Shown piece after piece: positions 43,629 to 48,898 of a stretch of DNA of 48,898 nucleotides. The notes under the pieces were generated by a model. It ran no database searches and was not told the origin of the DNA. It worked only from the letters and a program-made list of their open reading frames with translations. The position numbers and the translations under genes were made by a program. Source of the DNA: Cyanobacteria bacterium M_surface_10_m2_119 (GTDB lineage: Bacteria; Cyanobacteriota; Cyanobacteriia; PCC-6307; Cyanobiaceae). Within the stretch, counting starts at the first letter, position 1. The number at the start of each line of letters is the position of its first letter. The DNA lies in NCBI GenBank assembly GCA_016882525.1, contig VGPU01000014.1, positions 1-48,898 on the forward strand, read 5' to 3'.

Positions 43629-44570
43629 TCAGCTGATCCCGACTTGCAGCAGTCGCTGCCACAGGGCCTTGGCCTCGGCGGCGGCGCTGCCCGCTCCGGC
43701 TGACGCCCCTGCCCATCCCAGGGGCGTCTCGCCCAGGTGGCTGATCGGCCGGCAGCTCAGGCTGTTCAGCAGCAGGGCGCCGCTGCTGTGGTGCAGCGCA
43801 GCTTCGCCCAGAGCCCCCAGGCCGGCCTCCTGCGCCAGTCCCAGCTCCAGGGCCCGGGCGCGCATCACCCCGGGCAGGCAGCCGCTGGCCAGCGGCGGGG
43901 TGAGCCAGCGCCCCTCCTGCCGCACCAGCAGGGTGGCGGCGGTGCCGCAGCAGAGGCCCCCGGCGCTGCTGGCCAGCAGCGCGTCGTCGGCCCCGGCCGC
44001 TTCGGCCTGGCGCCGGGCCTGGATCGCCGGTCCGTAGGCGAAGGTCTTGCAGCGGCTGAGCAGGCTGGTGGCGCTGCGCACTTCCGTGGGGCTCACGATC
44101 ACCCGCACCGGCTCGAAGGTGGGGGTGGCAGCGCTGAGCTGCAGCCAGAAGCGGTGGCGGCAGCGCTCCGGGATGCCGATGCCCCGGCTTGCCCTGCCAG
44201 CTGAGCCCCGGCTCCAGTTGAGCCGGAGGGCTCCCTGCCGGATGCCGCTGCGCTGCACCGCCTCGTCGATCAGCGGCGCCAGCTGGGCGGCGGTGGGTGG
44301 CGCCTCCATCCCCAGCAGCGCCGCGCCCTGGCGCCAGCGCGCCAGGTGCGCCGTCAGGAGCCGGGCTCGGCCGTCGCTCACCATCAGTGTTTCAAACAGG
44401 CCATCCGCCAGCAGCAGGCCCCGATCGTCGAGGGGTAGGGCCAGCGCCGCGGGGTCCCCCCAGCACCCCCGAGCCTCCGGGCTGTCGATCCAGGCGATCG
44501 CGGTGCTGGCGGCTGGGTGGGGCATCGGGGCGGTTGACCGGGGGCGGTGCAGGGGCGGTTCAGGAGACAT
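43629..44570 (-). CDS. pabC: aminodeoxychorismate lyase-like class IV aminotransferase
   Basis: PLP enzyme of fold type IV, 313 residues, probably converting aminodeoxychorismate to p-aminobenzoate. Visible are 'GLLLADGLFETLMVSDGRAR' (about 51-70), the PLP Lys region 'LLSRCKTFAYGPAIQARR' (about 174-191), and 'SGCLPGVMRARALELGLA' (about 232-249). The start at 44570 overlaps the pabB stop; an ATG at 44525 is an alternative. Last gene of a queC-pabB-pabC run. Confidence 0.85.
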   Translation of the reverse strand: MSPEPPLHRPRSTAPMPHPAASTAIAWIDSPEARGCWGDPAALALPLDDRGLLLADGLFETLMVSDGRARLLTAHLARWRQGAALLGMEAPPTAAQLAPLIDEAVQRSGIRQGALRLNWSRGSAGRASRGIGIPERCRHRFWLQLSAATPTFEPVRVIVSPTEVRSATSLLSRCKTFAYGPAIQARRQAEAAGADDALLASSAGGLCCGTAATLLVRQEGRWLTPPLASGCLPGVMRARALELGLAQEAGLGALGEAALHHSSGALLLNSLSCRPISHLGETPLGWAGASAGAGSAAAEAKALWQRLLQVGIS

Positions 44571-45897
44571 GCGCGCCGCTCAGGGCCTGCAGCAGCGGTT
44601 GCAGTTTCCAGCCGAGTTCCTCGGCCTCCGCCATCGGGTCGGAGTCGGCGACGATGCCGCAGCCCGCGTGGGCACGCAGCCGGCGCCCCTGCACGAACAG
44701 CGATCGGATCAGGATGTTGCTGTCCAGGCCCCCGCGGCCATCGAGCCGGAACAGGCTGCCGCAGTAGGCATCCCGGGCCACCGGCTCCAGGCCGCTGAGC
44801 CGCTGGCAGGCGCGGATCTTGGGAGCACCGGTGATCGATCCCCCCGGCCAGCAGGCCCGCAGCAGCTCCGCCGCCCCCAGGCCGGCGCGCAGCTGCCCCT
44901 GCACCACCGAGGTGAGGTGATGCACCTGGCTGTAGCTCTCCAGCCCCACCAGCTGCGGCACCTGCACCGAACCGGGACGGCACACCCGGCCCAGGTCGTT
45001 GCGCAGCAGATCCACGATCATCACGTTCTCCGCCCGGTCCTTGGGGCTGCTCACCAGCTCGGCCGCCGCCGCGGCATCGGCCCGGGGGTCGCGGTGGCGG
45101 GGACGGGTGCCCTTGATCGGTCGGGTTTCCACCAGCCCCTGGGGATCCAGCTGCAGGAAGCGCTCGGGTGAGGCCGAGAGGATCGCTTCCCCTGCCGCCG
45201 CCACTCCAGCGATGGCCAGGCCGGCGAAGGGGGCCGGGCAGTGGCGGCGCAGCCGGCCGTAGAGCGCCAGCAGGCTCTCGGTATCGGCGGGGCTGTCGAG
45301 CCACTGCTCGCAGCAGGCGGTGAGGTTGGCCTGAAACAGATCCCCCGCGGCGATCCAGGCCTGCAGCCGCCGCACCCCCTCCGCAAAACCGGCCGGATCG
45401 GTGTGCCAGCGCCAGCCCTCCAGCGGCACCGCGATGCCCTCTGGAAGGGCCCGGGGCTGGCAGGCCTGGATCCGGGCGGCCAGCCGCGCCAGCCGCTCCG
45501 GGTCGTGGCCTTCGAGCCACAGCTGCCGCTGGCGGTGGTCGAACACCAGCACCGGGTCGGCCTTCATGGCCCAGAGCTGGGCCATCTCCGGCTCGGGCCA
45601 GTGCGCGCCAGGCTCCAGCCAGGCGCCGGCCCCGTAGCCCAGCCAACCCAGCCAGGCTCCCCCCTCCGCTTCCAGTTCGGCCAGCACGGCAAACGGGTCG
45701 GCGCTGCCGGGCTGATGCGGCAGCCCGCGGCACACCCGCTCCTCCAGGGGTTCCACGGCCAGCACGCTGCGCGCTCCCTGGGCAGAGCCATCGCCGTCCA
45801 GCCACACCAGTCCGGATCGCTCCAGGTCCGGCAGCAGGGCGGCCAGCAGGGACAGGGGGTCGCACCAGGGAAGGTGCTGGCGCAGCACAGGACTCAT
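44560..45897 (-). CDS. pabB: aminodeoxychorismate synthase component I
   Basis: Chorismate-binding enzyme of about 445 residues. Signature blocks: '[13 protein letters not shown]' (about 279-291), whose 'PIKGT' Lys is characteristic of PabB rather than TrpE, '[20 protein letters not shown]' (about 305-324), '[14 protein letters not shown]' and '[12 protein letters not shown]' (about 359-370). It makes aminodeoxychorismate for folate synthesis with a glutaminase partner not found in this window. ATGA overlap with queC; pabC follows. Confidence 0.92.
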   Translation of the reverse strand: MSPVLRQHLPWCDPLSLLAALLPDLERSGLVWLDGDGSAQGARSVLAVEPLEERVCRGLPHQPGSADPFAVLAELEAEGGAWLGWLGYGAGAWLEPGAHWPEPEMAQLWAMKADPVLVFDHRQRQLWLEGHDPERLARLAARIQACQPRALPEGIAVPLEGWRWHTDPAGFAEGVRRLQAWIAAGDLFQANLTACCEQWLDSPADTESLLALYGRLRRHCPAPFAGLAIAGVAAAGEAILSASPERFLQLDPQGLVETRPIKGTRPRHRDPRADAAAAAELVSSPKDRAENVMIVDLLRNDLGRVCRPGSVQVPQLVGLESYSQVHHLTSVVQGQLRAGLGAAELLRACWPGGSITGAPKIRACQRLSGLEPVARDAYCGSLFRLDGRGGLDSNILIRSLFVQGRRLRAHAGCGIVADSDPMAEAEELGWKLQPLLQALSGAHVS

Positions 45898-46589
45898 GCT
45901 GGCGCGCTGCCGGTGGCCCCACTGGCCAGATCCGGCCGGCCGGCCTGGATCAGGGCGGCGTCGCGGATGCGGCAGCTGTCACAGCGGCCACAGGGCACGG
46001 CTCCGCCGCTGTAGCAGCTCCAGGTGCTGGCGATCGGCACCTCCAGCCGCAGGGCCTCCTGCACGATCTGGGTCTTGCTCCAGCGCACCAGCGGCGCCCA
46101 CAACGCGGTGCCATGGCCTTCCCGCCCCGCCTTGCTGGCCAGATCGGCCAGGGTCTGGAAGGCATCGAGATAGTCGGGCCGGCAGTCGGGATAGCCGGAA
46201 TAGTCGACGGCGTTCACGCCGAGCACCAGCCGCTCGGCCGCGCGGGCCTCCGCCAGGCTCAGCCCCAGGGCGATGAACACCGTGTTGCGGCCCGGCACGT
46301 AGGTGCTGGGGATCACCCCCTCCTGCAACCCGTCGCTGGGAACGGGAATGGCGGTGTCGGTGAGGGCGGACCCCCCCCAGGCGGCCAGGTTCACGGCGAT
46401 CGTGTGGTGCTCCACCAGCCCCAGGCTCCGGGCCACGCTGGCGGCGGCCTCCAGCTCCCGCCGGTGGCGCTGGCCGTAATCCAACGACAGGCCGATCACC
46501 TGATACCCGGCCTCGATGGCCAGGGCCGCGGCCGTGGCCGAATCCAGGCCGCCGGAGAGCAGGGCGATGGCGGTGGGCTGGGGGGACAT
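45894..46589 (-). CDS. queC: 7-cyano-7-deazaguanine synthase QueC
   Basis: Makes preQ0 from 7-carboxy-7-deazaguanine and ammonia with ATP, for queuosine synthesis. 231 residues with the PP-loop '[15 protein letters not shown]' (about 10-24), '[17 protein letters not shown]' (about 94-110) and the Zn site '[15 protein letters not shown]' (about 195-209). It overlaps pabB by four bases. Its pathway partner queE lies nearby at 47284-47934. Confidence 0.95.
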   Translation of the reverse strand: MSPQPTAIALLSGGLDSATAAALAIEAGYQVIGLSLDYGQRHRRELEAAASVARSLGLVEHHTIAVNLAAWGGSALTDTAIPVPSDGLQEGVIPSTYVPGRNTVFIALGLSLAEARAAERLVLGVNAVDYSGYPDCRPDYLDAFQTLADLASKAGREGHGTALWAPLVRWSKTQIVQEALRLEVPIASTWSCYSGGAVPCGRCDSCRIRDAALIQAGRPDLASGATGSAPA

Positions 46590-46720
46590 GGCTGGGGAAG
46601 ACGGGCTGTCGGCCCATGCAGGGACGCAGATCCCGGGGGCACGCTGGGCAGAACTCCATCTTCCCCAATGCCGGCGGGGAGCGTTGTCGCCACCATGGGA
46701 GCCAGCTCGCGGATCGACCG

Positions 46721-47239
46721 ATGGGAATCAGGGGGATGGGGGCCATTGCTGCGGCCTTGGCCCTGCTGGGCGCCGGGCTGCCGGCGGCGGCCGTGCCCCG
46801 GCTCGACCTCAAGCCCTATCCGGCCGCAGGGGCGGGCGAGAGCCGCTGGGTGATTCAGCTGCCTGGTGTGCTGCGGCCGAGCCCGGATCCGGCGATCTCC
46901 GCCAATCCGGCCGACTGGCGGGTGGAGCTGATCGTGGGCAAGGAGATGACGGTCGACTGCAACGGGCCCCGCCTCCAGGGCCGCATCCGCCAGGAAAGCG
47001 TGAAGGGCTGGGGATACCCGATCGTGCGGGTGAGCGATGTGGCGATCGGCCCCAGCACCCTCATGGCCTGTCCGCCGGACCGGGGTCCGCGCCAGGCCTT
47101 CGTGCCCATCGGCGGCAAGCCCTTCGTGGTGCCCTACAACGCCAGCCTGCCGATCGTGCTCTACGCCCCCCGCGATCTGCAGGTGCGCTGGCGGCTCTGG
47201 AAGGCGGAGACCCGCCAGCAGCCTGCCCAGCGGCTCTGA
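46721..47239 (+). CDS. eco: ecotin-like serine protease inhibitor, exported
   Basis: A 172-residue protein with a signal peptide ('[20 protein letters not shown]') and the ecotin fold: '[19 protein letters not shown]' (about 29-47), '[17 protein letters not shown]' (about 65-81), '[13 protein letters not shown]', 'STLMACPPD' (P1 Met within the inhibitory loop), and '[20 protein letters not shown]' near the end. The two cysteines of the ecotin disulfide are present. It would act in the periplasm on trypsin/chymotrypsin-like proteases. ATG at 46721 gives the signal peptide. It sits alone between queC and queE on the opposite strand. Confidence 0.88.
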   Translation: MGIRGMGAIAAALALLGAGLPAAAVPRLDLKPYPAAGAGESRWVIQLPGVLRPSPDPAISANPADWRVELIVGKEMTVDCNGPRLQGRIRQESVKGWGYPIVRVSDVAIGPSTLMACPPDRGPRQAFVPIGGKPFVVPYNASLPIVLYAPRDLQVRWRLWKAETRQQPAQRL

Positions 47240-47283
47240 CGGCAGGTCTCCCGTCTCACGGCAGACTCGATCGCAAGAGGGCC

Positions 47284-47934
47284 TCAGCGCACGCCGAGCC
47301 ACTTGTGGCTCTGCAGGCTGAGGCGCCAGGCCGGGTGGCTGCGCACGTAGGCCACCGCCAGCGCCTGGCCCTCCGCGCTCTGCCAGCCCGGCTGCAGCAG
47401 CAGGCTGGGGCCGGGTCTGGGGCCAGGGTCGCCACCATTGATCCGGGCCTGTTGGGCCTGCGCGGCCATCGCCTCGGCGAAGGCGAGGTCGGCCGGTCCA
47501 TGCACCACCACCTTGAGTTCATCGCAGGCGGCCAGCGCCGCCGGCGTGGGGGGGCGATGAGCCTTCGGCGAGAGGGTGATCCAGTCGAACCGGCCGGAGA
47601 GGGGGTCGACGCCGCTGGTTTCCAGGTGCAGGGGCAGGCCTGCGCCGGCCAGCTCCTCGCAGAGCGCATCAAGGTTGTGATGCAGGGGCTCGCCGCCGGT
47701 GATCACCACGAAGGCCGCCCCGGCCTCGCCGGCCTCTCGCACCGCCGCGGCCAGCTCCGGCAGGGCCATCTCCGGGTGGTGACCCGCAGGCCAGGAGACC
47801 TTCGTATCGCACCAGTCGCAACCCACCGTGCAACCCGCCAGGCGCACGAACAGGGCACTGCGCCCGGCATGGAGTCCTTCACCCTGGAGGGAGTGGAAGA
47901 TCTCCACCACCGGCAGGGCTGGCGGGGCGTCCAT
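47284..47934 (-). CDS. queE: 7-carboxy-7-deazaguanine synthase QueE
   Basis: Radical-SAM enzyme forming 7-carboxy-7-deazaguanine from carboxytetrahydropterin; the step before QueC. 216 residues, with 'VEIFHSLQGEGLHAGRSALF' (about 10-29) and the cluster motif 'CTVGCDWCDTK' (about 35-45), 'VVITGGEPLHHNLDALCEEL' (about 76-95). The ORF ends 'SHKWLGVR' as in QueE proteins. Convergent with the ecotin gene. Confidence 0.93.
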   Translation of the reverse strand: MDAPPALPVVEIFHSLQGEGLHAGRSALFVRLAGCTVGCDWCDTKVSWPAGHHPEMALPELAAAVREAGEAGAAFVVITGGEPLHHNLDALCEELAGAGLPLHLETSGVDPLSGRFDWITLSPKAHRPPTPAALAACDELKVVVHGPADLAFAEAMAAQAQQARINGGDPGPRPGPSLLLQPGWQSAEGQALAVAYVRSHPAWRLSLQSHKWLGVR

Positions 47935-48044
47935 GGCGGCAGGGGGGCGCTGTCCTCAACCTAGGGAACCTGCGCCCGCGGCGTCCGGGAGCACAGGGCA
48001 TCCCGGCCCACCGTTGCCAGGATGAGCCGATCCTGCCTGCGACG

Positions 48045-48758
48045 ATGGCCCTCCCGGACGGCTCCAAGCTGGCGCGCTATCGCCTCCTGCGTCCCTATCT
48101 CCGCCAGGAGGTGCTGGAGGAGGTGCTGCAGGCTGTCCCCCTTGAAGGCGAGGAGCAGGCGGCCGCCCGCCGCCAGTTCCTGGTGGATCAGCGACTCCAG
48201 AGTGATGAGGACCTGGCGGAGTACTGCGCCCGCCACCAGCTGTCCCCGGACGATCTGGACTACCTGATCACCTATCCGGTGAAGATCTGGAAAATCTGTC
48301 AGGACCATTTCGCTCCGCGCGCTGAATCGCGCTTTCTGGCCCGCAAGACCCACCTTGATCAGATGGTGTACAGCCTGCTGCGCACGGAGGATGCCGGGCT
48401 GGCACGGGAGCTGTTTCTGCAGGTGCGCGAAGGGGAGCAGAGCTTTTCCGAGTTGGCGGCGGCCTATGCCGAAGGGCCTGAGCGCGCGACGCGGGGGATC
48501 ATCGGCCCGGTGCCCCTCAGCCAGGGGCATCCGCTGTTGGTGGACCGGTTGCGCAGCGCGGAACCTGGCGCCCTCCTGGAGCCATTTCAGATCGAGAATT
48601 GGTGGGTTCTGGTGCGACTGGAGACCTATGTTCCTGCCAGCTTCGGGCCGGATGTGGCGGATGCCATGACCCAGGAGATGCTCGATGAGTGGCTGGAAGA
48701 GCAAGTGGATCGGCGCCTGAAAGATCTGCCCCTGTTACCTATTTCTGCATCGGGCTGA
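48045..48758 (+). CDS. parvulin-like peptidyl-prolyl isomerase-type protein
   Basis: A 237-residue protein with an N-terminal helical region and a PpiC/parvulin-like C-terminal part: 'LARELFLQVREGEQSFSELA' (about 121-140), 'EGPERATRGIIGPVPLSQGH' (about 146-165) and 'EPFQIENWWVLVRLETYVPA'. No signal peptide is visible. In cyanobacteria such proteins often precede type I secretion ABC transporters, which would fit the gene starting at 48835, but that is inference. ATG at 48045. Confidence 0.7.
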   Translation: MALPDGSKLARYRLLRPYLRQEVLEEVLQAVPLEGEEQAAARRQFLVDQRLQSDEDLAEYCARHQLSPDDLDYLITYPVKIWKICQDHFAPRAESRFLARKTHLDQMVYSLLRTEDAGLARELFLQVREGEQSFSELAAAYAEGPERATRGIIGPVPLSQGHPLLVDRLRSAEPGALLEPFQIENWWVLVRLETYVPASFGPDVADAMTQEMLDEWLEEQVDRRLKDLPLLPISASG

Positions 48759-48834
48759 TGGGGCCACCTTGATGATTGCTTGGCTGCCATGAATGGACTT
48801 GCCCTGATCGTCATCCTCTCCTTCTGCCTGTCGC

Positions 48835-48898
48835 ATGCCCCTCGCTGATCCCTCGCTGCTGGCCGACCATCCCGCGTTCCGCGGCCTGGAGGAGCAGA
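48835..48898 (+). CDS. N-terminal fragment of a gene cut by the window end
   Basis: ATG at 48835 opens a frame 'PLADPSLLADHPAFRGLEEQ' that runs off the end. The sequence resembles the first residues of cyclic-nucleotide-binding or ABC-exporter N-terminal domains ('HPAFRGL'), but 21 residues cannot decide this. It starts 76 bases after the parvulin-like gene. Confidence 0.4.
   Translation, partial: MPLADPSLLADHPAFRGLEEQ

Noticed and set aside
44047-46014. Plus-strand open frames opposite pabC, pabB and queC
   Set aside because: Shadows; the minus strand carries all catalytic motifs.
46516-47964. Very long plus-strand open frame across queC, the ecotin gene and queE
   Set aside because: It is a GC-driven frame opposite or out of frame with three recognised genes; no family resemblance.
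48789-48848. Tiny frame coding for a 19-residue hydrophobic peptide before the last gene
   Set aside because: No ribosome-binding site or homology evident; likely chance within the leader.

Overview
The window is a GC-rich (roughly two-thirds G+C), gene-dense bacterial segment. Its content points to a Cyanobium/freshwater Synechococcus-type picocyanobacterium: ferredoxin-type nitrate and nitrite reductases with NarM, an nrtABCD nitrate ABC transporter, an HPP-family membrane protein, the urtABCDE urea transporter, and several sites resembling the cyanobacterial nitrogen regulator NtcA. The taxonomic placement is inference from gene content; no rRNA is present.

Layout. 1-6842: a partial secreted protein, then molybdenum-cofactor genes (moaC-moeA, moaD-moaE, moaB, moaA, mobA) with an HPP-family putative nitrite transporter and a HEPN/MNT pair lodged among them. 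6871-20186: nitrogen assimilation proper: cynS, narM/narB, a class I glutamine amidotransferase, nrtABCD (minus strand), an anthranilate-phosphoribosyltransferase-like gene, nirA, and two siroheme genes (a CbiX-type chelatase and cobA). 20380-30168: a cupin-like protein, then a signalling locus of two periplasmic binding-protein-like genes and two membrane GGDEF genes, with three of these four genes damaged, followed by a transglutaminase/alpha-E/ATP-grasp operon and a PilZ protein. 30210-35525: divergent urease genes ureD-A-B-C and ureE-F-G. 35677-40944: urtABCDE ending in a strong terminator. 41054-43293: fmdB, fmdA and a lipoprotein. 43338-43607: back-to-back remnants of a second pabC and a second urtE. 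43629-47934: pabC, pabB, queC, an ecotin-like inhibitor and queE. The end holds a parvulin-like protein and the first codons of another gene.

How it fits together: molybdopterin made by the moa/moe/mob products is the cofactor of NarB; siroheme from CobA and the chelatase is the cofactor of NirA; NrtABCD and perhaps HPP bring in nitrate and nitrite; cyanase, urease with UrtABCDE, and formamidase release ammonium from organic or C1 nitrogen compounds. NtcA-like boxes (GTA-N8-TAC or one-base variants), several followed after exactly 22 bases by a -10-like hexamer, lie upstream of cynS, urtA, fmdA, the HPP gene, the ure genes and the ATP-grasp operon, so much of the window may be one nitrogen-controlled regulon.

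Most unusual items: (1) a decaying binding-protein + GGDEF locus with in-frame stops, a deletion and a frameshift; (2) a recombination scar of urtE and pabC 3' ends; (3) an exactly symmetric NtcA box between ureD and ureE that predicts leaderless mRNAs on both sides; (4) a perfect NtcA box upstream of the poorly understood ATP-grasp/alpha-E/transglutaminase operon; (5) an NrtC lacking the usual C-terminal regulatory domain.
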